Under the pieces are notes generated by a model. That model had not been told where the DNA came from, made no database searches, and saw only the letters and a list, made by a program, of their open reading frames with translations. Positions 8,430 through 20,370 of a stretch of 64,000 nucleotides of DNA are shown piece after piece. Made by a program: the position numbers and the translations under genes. Each line of letters opens with the position of its first letter. Position 1 is the first letter of the stretch. The DNA comes from Luteimonas viscosa (lineage in GTDB: Bacteria > Pseudomonadota > Gammaproteobacteria > Xanthomonadales > Xanthomonadaceae): the NCBI RefSeq assembly GCF_008244685.1, contig NZ_VTFT01000001.1, forward strand, positions 1,653,248-1,717,247, read 5' to 3'.

Positions 8430-9731
8430 ATGTTCGGCTACTACCTCAACCTCGCGCTGCGAAGCTTCAGGCGCAACAAGGTGCTCACCGCGCTGATGGT
8501 GCTGGCGATCGCACTGGGCATCGGCGCGTGCATGACTACGCTGACCGTGTTCCGGGTGCTGTCGGGCGACCCGATGCCCGGCAAGAGCGGACAGCTGTTC
8601 TACGTCCAGCTCGATCCCGCCACCATGCAGGGCTACAACCCGGGCGAAGAGCCGAGCGAGCAGGTCACGCGCTACGACGCAGAAGCGCTCCTGCGCGAGA
8701 AGCGGGGGGACCGCCAGGCGATGATGACCGGCGGCGGGGTGTCGGTCACTCCCGGCGAAGCGGGCATCGCGCCGTTCCTGTCCGATTCGCGCTATACCAG
8801 CGCCGATTTCTTCCCCATGTTCGAAGTGCCCTTCCTGCAGGGCCGCGGGTGGACGGCGAAGGAGGACGAGGCGCACGCCCGCGTCGCGGTGATCTCCAAG
8901 GCGTTGAACGAACGGCTCTTCGGCGGCGGCAACAGCGTCGGCCGGACGCTGCGCCTGGACCAGGACGATTTCACCATCGTCGGCGTGATCGACGAATGGC
9001 GTCCGACGCCACGCTTCTACGACATGAACAGCGACCGCTACGGCGAGCTCGAGGAGGTGTTCCTGCCGTTCACCACTTCGCGCGACCTGAAGATGGGCCG
9101 CAGCGGCAGCATGGACTGTTGGGGCGACAGCGGCGGCGATGCCACCAGCGCCACCGCCCCCTGCGTCTGGATCCAGTACTGGGTGGAGCTGGGTTCCGCC
9201 GAGAAGCACAGCGCGTATCTCAACTACCTGACCAACTATTCCGACCAGCAGCGCGCGGCCGGGCGCTACGAGCGTCCGACAAACGTACGCCTTCGCAATG
9301 TCATGGAGTGGCTGGATTACAACCGGGTCGTGCCCAGCGACGTGGTGATGCAGTTGTGGCTCGGCTTCGGCTTCCTGCTGGTCTGCCTGCTCAACACCGT
9401 CGGCCTGTTGCTGGCGAAGTTCCTGCGCCGCAGCAGCGAGATCGGCGTGCGCCGCGCGCTCGGCGCATCGCGCATGGAGATCTTCAAGCAGTGCCTGGTC
9501 GAAGCCGGCACCGTCGGCCTGGCCGGCGGCATCCTCGGCCTCGGGCTGTCGCTGCTCGGGCTGTGGGCCGTACGGCAGCAGCCGTCGAGCTACGCCGAAC
9601 TCGCGCACCTCGACGTCGGCATGCTGTTCACCACCTTCGCGCTCGCGATCGTCGCCAGCCTGTTCGCCGGCCTGCTGCCCGCCTGGCGCGCGATGCAGGT
9701 GACGCCCGCGCTGCAGCTCAAGTCGCAATAA
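8430..9731 (+). CDS. FtsX/MacB-type ABC transporter permease (first)
   Basis: A 433-residue permease with the MacB topology: one N-terminal membrane helix (about 18-40), a large periplasmic MacB-PCD domain, then three helices in the last 130 residues carrying the conserved RRSSEIGVRRALGASR coupling segment. Type VII ABC systems of this form do not pass substrate through the membrane but drive periplasmic movements (mechanotransmission). A 91-base gap separates it from the ATPase gene. It pairs with the second permease at 9746, probably as a heterodimer, since the two periplasmic domains differ strongly. Confidence 0.9.
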   Translation: MFGYYLNLALRSFRRNKVLTALMVLAIALGIGACMTTLTVFRVLSGDPMPGKSGQLFYVQLDPATMQGYNPGEEPSEQVTRYDAEALLREKRGDRQAMMTGGGVSVTPGEAGIAPFLSDSRYTSADFFPMFEVPFLQGRGWTAKEDEAHARVAVISKALNERLFGGGNSVGRTLRLDQDDFTIVGVIDEWRPTPRFYDMNSDRYGELEEVFLPFTTSRDLKMGRSGSMDCWGDSGGDATSATAPCVWIQYWVELGSAEKHSAYLNYLTNYSDQQRAAGRYERPTNVRLRNVMEWLDYNRVVPSDVVMQLWLGFGFLLVCLLNTVGLLLAKFLRRSSEIGVRRALGASRMEIFKQCLVEAGTVGLAGGILGLGLSLLGLWAVRQQPSSYAELAHLDVGMLFTTFALAIVASLFAGLLPAWRAMQVTPALQLKSQ

Positions 9732-9745
9732 CACCGGAGAACGCC

Positions 9746-10978
9746 ATGGAAATCCGCCCCATCCTCTCCACACTGCTGCGCCACAAGACCGCCGCGACGC
9801 TGATCGTGCTGGAGATCGCGCTGACCTGCGCCATCATCTGCAACGCGTTGTTCATGATCGGCGAACGCATCACCCAGGTGAACGAAGTCAGCGGCATCGC
9901 CGAAGACGAACTGGTCAGGGTGCAGCTCACCGCGATCGGCAACGACGACAACGCCGAGGCGCAGACGCGCTCCGACCTTGCGTCGCTGCGCGGCCTGCCC
10001 GGCGTCACCGCCGCGACCGTGCTCAACCAGGTACCGTTCGTGAACTCCTCGTGGAACAGCGGCGTGCGCCTGAGCCAGGAGCAGACCCAGTCGACGCTCA
10101 ACGCCACCACCTACATGGCCGAGGACCAGTTCGTGGAAACGCTGGGGCTGAAGCTGGTGGCCGGACGCGATTTCGAGCCCGACGAGTACCTCGAGTTCGA
10201 GACGGTGAATGGCACCCCGGGATCGTTCAGCATCCCCGCCACCATCATCACTCGGGTGATGGCAGAGAAGCTGTTCCCCGGCGAAGACCCGATCGGCAAG
10301 ACGTTCTACAGCTGGGGCGAAGAGCCCATCCGCGTGGTAGGCGTGGTCGAGCACCTGGTACGGCCGAGCATGCAGGGCGGGCCGGCCCAGCGCGAGTACA
10401 CGATGGTGTTCCCGCTGCGACCGACCTACAACCTCGGCGGCAACTATGTGATCCGCACCTCGCCGGAACGACGCCAGGAGGTGCTGGAGGCCGCGGTCGA
10501 CCTGCTGCGCAAGAACGGCCCGAACCGGATCATTCTCGACGAGAACACCAAGACCTTCGAGCAGTTGCGCAGCGAGTTCTACCAGCAGCCGCGGTCGATG
10601 GCCTGGCTGTTGGCCATCGTCTGCATCGGCCTGCTGCTGATCACCGCCTTGGGCATCGTCGGCCTCGCCAGCTTCTGGGTGCAGCAGCGCACCAAGCAGA
10701 TCGGCGTGCGCCGGGCGCTGGGCGCGACCAAGGGACAGATCCTGCGCTATTTCCAGACCGAGAACTTCCTGCTCGCCACGATCGGCATCGTGCTCGGCAT
10801 GTTGCTCGCATACGGCATCAACCAGTTGCTGATGGGCAAGTACGAACTGCCGCGGCTGCCGCTGTACTACCTGCCGATCGGCGCCCTGGCGTTGTGGCTG
10901 CTGGGACAGATCGCGGTGTTCGGGCCCGCGCGCCGCGCGGCCGCGGTGCCGCCGGCGATCGCGACCCGGAGCGTCTGA
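9746..10978 (+). CDS. FtsX/MacB-type ABC transporter permease (second)
   Basis: A 410-residue paralogue of the upstream permease, with the same layout: an N-terminal helix (about 18-40), a periplasmic MacB-PCD region and three C-terminal helices with the QRTKQIGVRRALGATK motif facing the ATPase. The ATG at 9746 follows the first permease stop by 14 bases and has GGAG 8 bases upstream. Its stop overlaps the next ATG by one base (TGATG). The periplasmic domain starts with an acidic segment (GIAEDELVRVQ) that differs from the first permease, consistent with a heterodimer. Confidence 0.9.
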   Translation: MEIRPILSTLLRHKTAATLIVLEIALTCAIICNALFMIGERITQVNEVSGIAEDELVRVQLTAIGNDDNAEAQTRSDLASLRGLPGVTAATVLNQVPFVNSSWNSGVRLSQEQTQSTLNATTYMAEDQFVETLGLKLVAGRDFEPDEYLEFETVNGTPGSFSIPATIITRVMAEKLFPGEDPIGKTFYSWGEEPIRVVGVVEHLVRPSMQGGPAQREYTMVFPLRPTYNLGGNYVIRTSPERRQEVLEAAVDLLRKNGPNRIILDENTKTFEQLRSEFYQQPRSMAWLLAIVCIGLLLITALGIVGLASFWVQQRTKQIGVRRALGATKGQILRYFQTENFLLATIGIVLGMLLAYGINQLLMGKYELPRLPLYYLPIGALALWLLGQIAVFGPARRAAAVPPAIATRSV

Positions 10979-11511
10979 TGGCGTGGCCGCGGACATCGCA
11001 TGCGGCGTCTGTCCCGGGCGCCGGGGTGCGGATGTTCGCCAAGCCATTGCTTGGAGCCTTGCTGGCCCTCGTCGCCTGCCACGTGCAGGCCACGCAGGCA
11101 CCCCCCCCGGAGGGCCTCGCCGAAGCGATCGCCGCCCGCGACGCCGCGGTGTTCGAGGCCTTCAATCGCTGCGCCGATCCGGCCCAGCTGGAAGCGCACG
11201 CCGGCCATTTCGATCCGCAGGTCGAGTTCTACCACGATACCGGCGGCGTCACCTGGACCCGGGACGAGATGCTGGCGAACACGCGCAGGCATGCCTGCGG
11301 AACCTACACCCGCGAACTCGTCCCGGGCAGCCTGCGGGTGTATCCGGTGCACGGATTCGGCGCGATCTCGCAGGGCACGCACCGCTTCTGCCGGGCCAAT
11401 TCGGGGGCCTGCGAGGGCGTCGCGGACTTCACCATGGTCTGGCGCCATGCGGGCGGCGCGTGGCGCATCACCCGCGTGCTCAGCTACGGCCATCGTGCCG
11501 TCGCGGACTGA
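10978..11511 (+). CDS. Exported SnoaL/DUF4440-like protein
   Basis: A 177-residue protein of the NTF2-like fold. A signal peptide is visible, with hydrophobic core FAKPLLGALLALVA and a likely cut after VQA. The mature part has the DUF4440 pattern, ending DFTMVWRHAGGAWRITRVLSYGH. Four cysteines in the mature part (in NRCAD, HACG, RFCRA, GACEG) could form disulfides. ATG 10978 overlaps the permease stop and has GGAG six bases upstream; ATG 11032 is an alternative that begins at the signal peptide itself. Being periplasmic and inside the exporter operon, it may bind the exported ligand or assist sensing, but this is inference. Confidence 0.75.
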   Translation: MAWPRTSHAASVPGAGVRMFAKPLLGALLALVACHVQATQAPPPEGLAEAIAARDAAVFEAFNRCADPAQLEAHAGHFDPQVEFYHDTGGVTWTRDEMLANTRRHACGTYTRELVPGSLRVYPVHGFGAISQGTHRFCRANSGACEGVADFTMVWRHAGGAWRITRVLSYGHRAVAD

Positions 11512-11551
11512 TCGGCTTACGATACGCGCACACTCCATTCCCGCCGGCACG

Positions 11552-12895
<1,344 letters not shown>

Positions 12896-12908
12896 CAGCG
12901 ACGCATCG

Positions 12909-14234
12909 ATGCGCATCCTCCGCGTCCTGCCGCTGGCGATCCGCATGGTCGCCCTGGTGCTGTTCGGCGTCGCCGCGACCGCCGCATGCACCGCGCTGCT
13001 TGCCGGATGGCTGGCGCCGTGGCAGGCGGCCCTGGCGGCGGCCGCCATGGTCGGCGCCGCGATGGGGATCGCGGTCTGGCGCACGTTCGTGCCGTTGCGC
13101 GCGCTGTTCCGCGCGCTCGCAGGCACCGTCGCCGGCTACCGCGACGGCGATTTCAGCTTCGGCATCACCTGGGACCGCTACGGCGACCTGGTCGAACTGG
13201 TCGACGCCCACAACGAACTCGGCCAGGCCCTGCGCGACCAGCGCCTTTCGCTGGTGCAGCGCGAGCTGCTGCTCGACACCATGGTCCAGAACACGCCGGT
13301 GGCGATGCTGCTGCTCGACCCGTCCCGCCGGGTGGTGCTGGGCAACATCGCCGCGCGTCGCATGCTCGGAGATGGGCGACGACTGGAGGGCCACGCGCTC
13401 GACGAATTGCTCGACGCCGCGCCCGCCGCGGTGGGCGAGGCCTTCGCTCGCGGCGGCGACGGCATGTTCACCGTCGGCGACGAGGATCACGAGGACATCT
13501 ACCACCTGGCCAGGCGCATGTTCCGGCTCAACGGCCGCCGGCACGAACTGGTGCTGCTGCGGCAGATGACCGCCGAACTGCGCCGCCAGGAAGTGCAGAC
13601 CTGGAAGAAGGTGATCCGGGTGATCAGCCACGAGCTCAACAACTCGCTGGCGCCGATCGCCTCGCTGGCGCATTCAGGCGCCGAGCTGTTGCGCCGCGGT
13701 CAGTACGAAAAGCTGCCGATCGCACTGGCGACGATCGAGGAGCGTGCGCGCCACCTGGAAGGCTTCCTGCGCGACTACGCGCGCTTCGCCAAGCTGCCGT
13801 CGCCACGGACCGAGCCGATGCGTTTGCCGCAGTTCGTCGAGAAGCTGCGCACGCAGATGGACTTCGCGATCGATGGCACGGTCCCCGACGAGGTGGCGCG
13901 CTTCGACCCGGCGCAGCTGGAGCAGGCGCTGCTGAACCTGATCAAGAACGCGCACGAATCGGGCACCGCGCCCGGCACGGTCTCGCTCGCGGTGCGGCGC
14001 ATCGCCGACGGCTGGCGCATCGACGTGCTCGACCGCGGCAGCGGCATGAACGAATCGGTGCTGGAGAACGCGCTGCTGCCGTTCTATTCGACCAAGCGCA
14101 GCGGCACCGGCCTGGGACTCGCGCTGGCGCGCGAGATCGCGGAAGCGCATGGCGGTCGCATCGCCCTGCTCAACCGCGATGGCGGCGGGCTGTGCGTATC
14201 GGTGGTGCTGCCGCGCCAGACCGACAACGGCTGA
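12909..14234 (+). CDS. Membrane sensor histidine kinase, NtrB/NtrY-like
   Basis: A 441-residue kinase with two N-terminal membrane helices (about 10-30 and 38-58) separated by only a few residues, so almost nothing is exposed to the periplasm. A HAMP/PAS-like region follows (about 60-215), then the phosphorylated H-box with His241 in VISHELNNSLAPI, the N-box NLIKNAHES, G1 DRGSGM and G2 GTGLGL. The intramembrane layout suggests sensing of membrane perturbation or an interaction with the transporter itself, as in BceS-type kinases. It is the last gene of the unit; the cognate regulator is immediately upstream. Confidence 0.93.
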   Translation: MRILRVLPLAIRMVALVLFGVAATAACTALLAGWLAPWQAALAAAAMVGAAMGIAVWRTFVPLRALFRALAGTVAGYRDGDFSFGITWDRYGDLVELVDAHNELGQALRDQRLSLVQRELLLDTMVQNTPVAMLLLDPSRRVVLGNIAARRMLGDGRRLEGHALDELLDAAPAAVGEAFARGGDGMFTVGDEDHEDIYHLARRMFRLNGRRHELVLLRQMTAELRRQEVQTWKKVIRVISHELNNSLAPIASLAHSGAELLRRGQYEKLPIALATIEERARHLEGFLRDYARFAKLPSPRTEPMRLPQFVEKLRTQMDFAIDGTVPDEVARFDPAQLEQALLNLIKNAHESGTAPGTVSLAVRRIADGWRIDVLDRGSGMNESVLENALLPFYSTKRSGTGLGLALAREIAEAHGGRIALLNRDGGGLCVSVVLPRQTDNG

Positions 14235-14341
14235 ATATCCCGGACGGCGCAACACAGCCTTCGCGGGCGACGATCCTGCCCCCCACATGGGAAGCGAAGG
14301 CATCGCACTCCACGCGCGCCATTCACGGGCTTCGGAACGAG

Positions 14342-14453
14342 GCCGCGTCCTGGCGGCCGGAAACCGCTTTCCCTCGGTCAGGGCCTCCTGCCCTGACTCG
14401 GGCGCGTGCCATCCATGGCACGCTTGCCGCAGCTCCCGGCCGCCAGGACGCGG
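14342..14453. repeat. 112-bp nested inverted-repeat element
   Basis: A 19-bp perfect outer inverted repeat (14342-14360 with 14435-14453) encloses two further perfect hairpins: GTCAGGGC/GCCCTGAC (14377-14397, 5-base loop) and GCGTGCCAT/ATGGCACGC (14403-14422, 2-base loop). The whole can fold into a cruciform or three-way stem. It lies between the convergent histidine kinase and glmU genes, in a 318-base region with no credible coding sequence. It may terminate both transcripts, but the nested form resembles a MITE- or REP-derived intergenic element. Confidence 0.65.
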
Positions 14454-14552
14454 CTCATTGCGATCCCTCGCCAACCCCTTCGGCGGCGTACCCCACTGCC
14501 GCGAAGAGATTCGGGCTTCCCGAGCCGGGCAACGCGCCAGTCCCGTCGCCGC

Positions 14553-15920
14553 CTACCCCTTCTTCTGCGGCCGGGTCCAGCCCTCTATCGCGACCTGGCG
14601 CGCGCGCGCGAGGGTGAGCTTGCCTTCCGGTGCATCGTGGCTCACCACGGAGCCTGCGCCGATGGTCGCGCCAGCTCCCACCGTCACCGGCGCCACCAGC
14701 GCGGTGTTCGATCCGATGAAGGCGCCATCTTCGATCACGGTCTTCGATTTGTTCACGCCGTCGTAATTGCAGGTGATGGTGCCGGCGCCGACGTTCACCT
14801 TGGCGCCGATCCGGGCATCGCCGAGGTAGGTGAGGTGGTTGGCCTTGCTGCCCACCCCGAGGACCGCGTTCTTGGTCTCGACGAAATTTCCCACGTGCAC
14901 GCCGTCGGCCAGCACCGTGCCGGGCCGCAGCCGCGCGAACGGGCCGATGGTCACCGCGCCTTCGGCACGCGCGCCGTCGAGGTCGCAGTGCGCACGCACC
15001 TCGGTTCCGGCGCCGAGGACCACGTCCTTCAGCCGCGTGAACGGCCCGATGCGCACGCCGTCGCCGAGTTCGACCCGGCCCTCGAGCACCACGTCCACGT
15101 CGATCTCGACGTCGCGCCCGACGATCACTTCGCCGCGGATGTCGATGCGCGCGGGATCGGCGACGCGCGCGCCCTGCAGGCACAAGGCCCGCGCCGCGCG
15201 CAGCTGGAACGCGCGCTCGAGCTGCGCCAGCTGCCACGGGTCGTTGGCACCCTCGGTTTCGCGCGGATCGTCCACGCGCACGATCTCGGCTGCGTTGAAG
15301 TCGGCCGCGGCCATGCCGGCCACGTCGGTCAGGTAGTACTCGCCCTGCGCATTGTCGTTCGACAGCCGCGACAGCCATTCCTTGAGGGCGGTCGCGTCGG
15401 CGACGATCACCCCGGTGTTGACGAGGCGCACCGCGCGCTGTTCGCGATTGGCGTCCTTTTCCTCGACCACCGCGGCGACGTGTCCCTCGGCATCGCGCAG
15501 CACGCGGCCGTAGCCGGTGGGATCATCGAGTTCGGCCACCAGCAGCGCCAGCCGGCCCTCGGCCGCGAGCAGCCGGCGCAGCGTCTGCGCGGTGAACAGC
15601 GGCGCGTCGCCGTACATCACCAGCACGCGTGCATCGTCGGGTACGTCCGGCATCGCCTGGCGCACCGCATGGCCGGTGCCGAGCTGTTGCGCCTGTTCGG
15701 CCCACTGCAGATCGTCCTGCGCGGCGAATGCCTCGCGCACCTGGTCGCCACCGTGGCCATGGACCACGTGGATGCCGGCCGGCTGCAGTTCGCGGGCGGT
15801 CGCGATCACGTGTGCCAGCATCGGCCGCCCGGCGACCTTCTGCAGCACCTTGGGCAGCGACGATTTCATGCGCTTGCCCTCGCCGGCGGCGAGGATGACG
15901 ACGTGCAGGGGGGTGTTCAT
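14553..15920 (-). CDS. glmU: Bifunctional GlcNAc-1-P uridyltransferase / GlcN-1-P acetyltransferase
   Basis: A 455-residue GlmU. The N-terminal pyrophosphorylase domain starts with [16 protein letters not shown], followed by the linker and a left-handed beta-helix of hexapeptide repeats; the catalytic region around [13 protein letters not shown] and the acetyl-CoA-binding [16 protein letters not shown] segment are present. It makes UDP-GlcNAc for peptidoglycan and LPS, following GlmS and GlmM. ATG 15920 has a GGAAG site 5 bases upstream. It stands alone on the minus strand, with the P1 peptidase and atp operon upstream on the same strand. Confidence 0.98.
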   Translation of the reverse strand: MNTPLHVVILAAGEGKRMKSSLPKVLQKVAGRPMLAHVIATARELQPAGIHVVHGHGGDQVREAFAAQDDLQWAEQAQQLGTGHAVRQAMPDVPDDARVLVMYGDAPLFTAQTLRRLLAAEGRLALLVAELDDPTGYGRVLRDAEGHVAAVVEEKDANREQRAVRLVNTGVIVADATALKEWLSRLSNDNAQGEYYLTDVAGMAAADFNAAEIVRVDDPRETEGANDPWQLAQLERAFQLRAARALCLQGARVADPARIDIRGEVIVGRDVEIDVDVVLEGRVELGDGVRIGPFTRLKDVVLGAGTEVRAHCDLDGARAEGAVTIGPFARLRPGTVLADGVHVGNFVETKNAVLGVGSKANHLTYLGDARIGAKVNVGAGTITCNYDGVNKSKTVIEDGAFIGSNTALVAPVTVGAGATIGAGSVVSHDAPEGKLTLARARQVAIEGWTRPQKKG

Positions 15921-16007
15921 GGCGCTTCCATCGGGACCAGAACGTGATTCTAGGGCGGCCGGGCAGCGATGTCCGGTCTCGGGGCAGACTTGCCTTGCGT
16001 GGACTTG

Positions 16008-16040
16008 CCGGATGCGGCCTCCGGCCTTATCCGGGCTACG
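16008..16040 (-). repeat. Isolated REP element
   Basis: One REP unit with the signature found in the array at 44146-44427: CCGGAT, GCGGCC/GGCC stem, ATCCGGGCTACG. The stem pairs CCGGAT with ATCCGG. It lies in the 267-base divergent region between glmU and gtrA, 148 bases before the gtrA start. Confidence 0.6.
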
Positions 16041-16187
16041 CTGGTCCGGGCCGTGGCGCGGGCAAGCCCAGCGCAGACCCCGGCCGCCGCGCGCGCTTGG
16101 GAATGTTCTATTCACTTCGCGGCGGTTAGGCTTGCCGCCGATGAGCTTCCTGCCCGCCCTCCGAAACCCGCTCCCGGAGCGCGGCCC

Positions 16188-16571
16188 ATGAGCCTGCGCC
16201 GCCAAGGTAGTCACTTCCTCGCGATCGGCGTGCTCCAGTACCTGGTGGACTGGGCCGTCACGGTCTGGCTGTCCCACATGGGCATGGCGATCGAGGCGGC
16301 CAATGTCACCGGGCGCATCTGCGGGGCGCTGCTGGGGTACTGGCTCAACGGCCGGTTCACCTTCGCCGGCGAGGACACCGCGATGGGCCGCGTGCAGTTC
16401 CAGCGCTTCGCGCTGCTGTGGCTGGGCACGACCGCGGTCAGCACGCTGGCGATGAGCGCGATCGACGACATGCTCGGCCTGAAGTCGGCGTGGCTGGCGA
16501 AGCCGGTGGTCGACGCCGGACTGGCGTTGGTCGGCTTCGTGCTGTCGCGGCACTGGATCTACAAGCGCTGA
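16188..16571 (+). CDS. GtrA family membrane protein
   Basis: A 127-residue protein with four predicted membrane helices (about 10-30, 38-57, 71-90, 99-118) and the GtrA signature [19 protein letters not shown]. GtrA-family proteins are thought to help move polyprenyl-linked sugars across the inner membrane for O-antigen or surface glycan modification; many are of unknown role. ATG 16188 has GGAG nine bases upstream; the long in-frame extension upstream crosses a REP element and is rejected. No glycosyltransferase partner lies next to it. Confidence 0.88.
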   Translation: MSLRRQGSHFLAIGVLQYLVDWAVTVWLSHMGMAIEAANVTGRICGALLGYWLNGRFTFAGEDTAMGRVQFQRFALLWLGTTAVSTLAMSAIDDMLGLKSAWLAKPVVDAGLALVGFVLSRHWIYKR

Positions 16572-16720
16572 GCCGGGCCTCGGGGCCGCGCCGGCCCGGA
16601 CGCCCTGGTTGCGCGTCGGCGGACCAGCGATGCCGCCACGGCAAACCGGCCCATCGACGATGGTTGCGCCGTATCCTGCCGGATTTTGCCGTAGCTGTGA
16701 GGCCTTCCTGGGGCGGCCGG

Positions 16721-17884
16721 TCAAGGCGCCACGGTGTTGGCCCTGCGCAGCCGCGGCAGCACCCGCTCCAATGGCAGGGCCGGTACGGCACCCCGATGCC
16801 CGCGCTTGCCCGTGGCCCGGAACAGGGAATTGACGATCGCCTCTTCCGTGGCCTCGGCCACGGCTTCGAACAGCGGCGTCATCGCCTCGTTGGGCAGGAC
16901 CTGCTGCGCGTGGCGTCGCGCGCCCAGCGCGCGGCGCACCTGGGTGGCGGTCGAAAACGCGATCACGTAGTCGCCCGAGCCGTTGCTCATCGACGAGCCG
17001 GTCCGCCCGACGCCGAGCAGCGCGCGCGCCGCCAGCCGGCGCAGCAGGCGGTCGTCCAGCGGCGCGTCGGTGGCGACCACGATCATGATGCTGCCGTCGC
17101 CGGTCGCGGGCGGCACTGCGTTCGCGCCGCGCGATGCGGAGCGTGCCGGGCGGACATCGTCGAGCGCCACGCCGCCGATCGTGAGCCGGCCACCGTAGTT
17201 GCTCTGGACCAGCACGCCCACGGTGTGGCCGCCTTGCGCATCGTCGAGCCGGCGGGAGCTCGTGCCGATGCCGCCCTTCCAGCCGAAGGCCACGGTGCCG
17301 GTGCCGGCGCCGATTGCGCCCTCGTCGACGTTGTCCGTCGCGGCAGTCTCCAGCGCCTGGACGACGTGCTCCGCGCGCAGGGGGCGGGCACGGATGTCGT
17401 TGAGATAGCCATCGTTGGTCTCGCCGACCACGGGGTTGAGCGATCGCACGTCCTCCATCCCCGGCCGCGCCAGCTGCCACCCGACCAGGGCGTCGGCCGC
17501 GCGCCAGACGCCGAGCGTCCCGGTCAGCAGGATCGGGGTTTCCAGTTCGCCCAGTTCGGCGACCTGGCTGATGCCGAGCAGCTTGCCGTAACCGTTGCCG
17601 ATCACGATCGCCGCGGGCACGCGCTCGCGATAGAGGTGACCGGGGTGCGGCAGGATCGCGGTCACGCCGGTGCGGATGGCCTCGCCCTCGACCACGGTGG
17701 CATGCCCCACCGCCACACCGGGAACGTCGACGATCGCGTTGCGCGGGCCGGTCGGCAGCACGCCGATGACCACGCCGGCCTCGCGCGCGCGCGGCCGCTC
17801 GAGGCTCGTGTCAGGGAGTTCCATTGCCTGCGCTGGGCCGCACGCCACGGCAACCAGTAGCCAGACACTTCTCCAGTTCGCCAT
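16721..17884 (-). CDS. P1 (DmpA/S58) family peptidase, exported
   Basis: A 387-residue peptidase of the DmpA/L-aminopeptidase D-esterase family, which are self-cleaving N-terminal-nucleophile enzymes. The autoprocessing segment [10 protein letters not shown] (about 202-211) supplies the nucleophilic Ser, with the family's GTGTVAFG just before it. A cleavable signal peptide (residues 1-20, ending AQA) points to the periplasm, whereas many relatives are cytosolic. ATG 17884 begins the signal peptide; the 84-residue in-frame extension is rejected. It faces gtrA convergently with a 149-base gap and precedes the atp operon terminator region. Confidence 0.9.
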   Translation of the reverse strand: MANWRSVWLLVAVACGPAQAMELPDTSLERPRAREAGVVIGVLPTGPRNAIVDVPGVAVGHATVVEGEAIRTGVTAILPHPGHLYRERVPAAIVIGNGYGKLLGISQVAELGELETPILLTGTLGVWRAADALVGWQLARPGMEDVRSLNPVVGETNDGYLNDIRARPLRAEHVVQALETAATDNVDEGAIGAGTGTVAFGWKGGIGTSSRRLDDAQGGHTVGVLVQSNYGGRLTIGGVALDDVRPARSASRGANAVPPATGDGSIMIVVATDAPLDDRLLRRLAARALLGVGRTGSSMSNGSGDYVIAFSTATQVRRALGARRHAQQVLPNEAMTPLFEAVAEATEEAIVNSLFRATGKRGHRGAVPALPLERVLPRLRRANTVAP

Positions 17885-18049
17885 CGCTCGTTCCCGGGAT
17901 CGACAGGGCGTCCATTGTGTCGCAATCCTCGCAGGCGGTGACTTTCGGGCAATCGCGATCATGCTGCGTCTGCCGCAGACAGCAGCGCGGAGCCCGTCGT
18001 CCGCGCGAAGGCGGCGACGAGCACCTACCGTCGCTGCAGGCGTGATCCC

Positions 18050-18077
18050 CGTGATTCCCGCCTTCGCAGGAATCACG
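18050..18077. repeat. Short inverted repeat, xanthomonad-type
   Basis: CGTGATTCC and GGAATCACG form 9-base arms around a 10-base centre (CGCCTTCGCA). The sequence resembles the GATTC-based intergenic repeats found in the atp spacers. It lies in the 340-base region (17885-18224) upstream of the P1 peptidase start and downstream of atpC; nothing coding was seen there. Confidence 0.5.
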
Positions 18078-18172
18078 GCGTGGTCGCGGGAGTGGCGGCG
18101 TCGGCTGTGGGAATGACTGCGAAACCCAGCCATCACGCCGCGGTTTGCAGTGACTGCCGGCGCCGGAAAGCA

Positions 18173-18197
18173 GGACGCCGGCGCATGGCCGGCGTCC
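18173..18197 (-). terminator. Probable atp operon terminator
   Basis: A 10-base perfect stem, GGACGCCGGC with GCCGGCGTCC, and a 5-base loop, 28 bases beyond the atpC stop codon on the minus strand. The following sequence TGCTTTCC is only modestly U-rich, so termination may be weak or Rho-assisted. Confidence 0.5.
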
Positions 18198-18224
18198 CGA
18201 TTCCCGCATGAACAGCAGCGGCCG

Positions 18225-18647
18225 TCAGTGCTTGAGGTTCTTGCGCAGGCGCTCGAGCGCCGACAGCTGGGCCATCACCTCGGCCATCTTCTGCTGCGCC
18301 TCGGCGATGTCCATCGCCTCGCCGCGGCCGGCCAGCACGCGCTCGGCTTCTTCCTTGGCCGCGCGGACCGATGCCTCGTCGATGTCGTCGGCGCGGATCG
18401 CGGTGTCGGCCAGGATCGTCACCACCTGCGGCTGCACCTCGAGGATGCCGCCACCGATGGCGAAGTCGAGCACGCTGCCGTCGGCCTGGGTCACCACGAC
18501 CTTGCCGGGCTTCAGGCGCGTGATCAGCGGCGCGTGGCGCGGCGCGATGCCGAGCTCGCCCATCTCGCCGGTGGCCACGACCAGGGTCGCTTCTCCCTGG
18601 AAGATCTCGGCCTCGGCGCTGACGATGTCGCAACGGATGGTGGTCAT
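18225..18647 (-). CDS. atpC: ATP synthase F1 subunit epsilon
   Basis: A 140-residue epsilon subunit with the N-terminal beta-sandwich ([20 protein letters not shown]) and a C-terminal helical hairpin. It links gamma to the c-ring in the central stalk and inhibits ATP hydrolysis. The start has GAGGAA 6 bases upstream. It is the last gene of the operon, separated from atpD by a 168-base spacer holding an inverted repeat and a 13-bp hairpin, unlike the tight spacing usual between atpD and atpC. Confidence 0.97.
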   Translation of the reverse strand: MTTIRCDIVSAEAEIFQGEATLVVATGEMGELGIAPRHAPLITRLKPGKVVVTQADGSVLDFAIGGGILEVQPQVVTILADTAIRADDIDEASVRAAKEEAERVLAGRGEAMDIAEAQQKMAEVMAQLSALERLRKNLKH

Positions 18648-18671
18648 GGCTTTTCCTCGCTACGCTCGGAG

Positions 18672-18786
18672 GGGATTCGGGATTCGGGAGTCGGGATTGG
18701 GAAAAAGGCATGTGCCTTCTCTACCCTCCTCGACCCCGAACCGGTGCCCGCTCTCTCTAATCCCTAATCCCGAATTCCGAATCCCG
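18672..18786. repeat. Heptad inverted repeat, atpD-atpC spacer
   Basis: The left arm (18672-18701) is built of tandem GGGATTC-type heptads, and the right arm (18757-18786) of the complementary CTAATCC/CGAATCC heptads, with a 55-base centre. In the mRNA the arms can form a long imperfect stem just upstream of the atpC ribosome-binding site. Three related elements fill the other F1 spacers. Confidence 0.7.
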
Positions 18787-18815
18787 AGAAGATTTCCGCC
18801 CTCGCGGAAATCTTC

Positions 18816-18816
<1 letters not shown>
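18787..18816 (-). promoter_or_regulatory. 13-bp hairpin immediately after atpD
   Basis: AGAAGATTTCCGC pairs perfectly with GCGGAAATCTTCT across a 4-base loop. On the minus strand the stem begins at the last base of the atpD stop codon. No U tract follows, so it is more likely an mRNA-stabilising or processing stem, or a partial attenuator before atpC, than a simple terminator. Confidence 0.55.
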
Positions 18817-20363
<1,547 letters not shown>

Positions 20364-20370
20364 GCCGTCG

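Noticed and set aside
14408-14426. Second sigma-54-like site (TGGCACGCTTGC) within the nested repeat
   Set aside because: The spacing between TGGCAC and TTGC is 2 rather than 5 bases, so the GG-N10-GC rule fails.
14342-14453. Structured RNA or CRISPR-like array
   Set aside because: The repeats are nested and inverted, not direct and spaced; no spacer pattern or cas gene is present.
15969-16187. N-terminal extension of the GtrA protein
   Set aside because: It runs through a REP element and lacks any GtrA similarity; ATG 16188 has a good ribosome-binding site.
14553-17480. A 975-residue minus-strand open frame ending as GlmU
   Set aside because: Only the last 455 residues from 15920 are GlmU; the upstream part is antisense to gtrA and out of frame with the P1 peptidase gene, so it is not a fusion protein.
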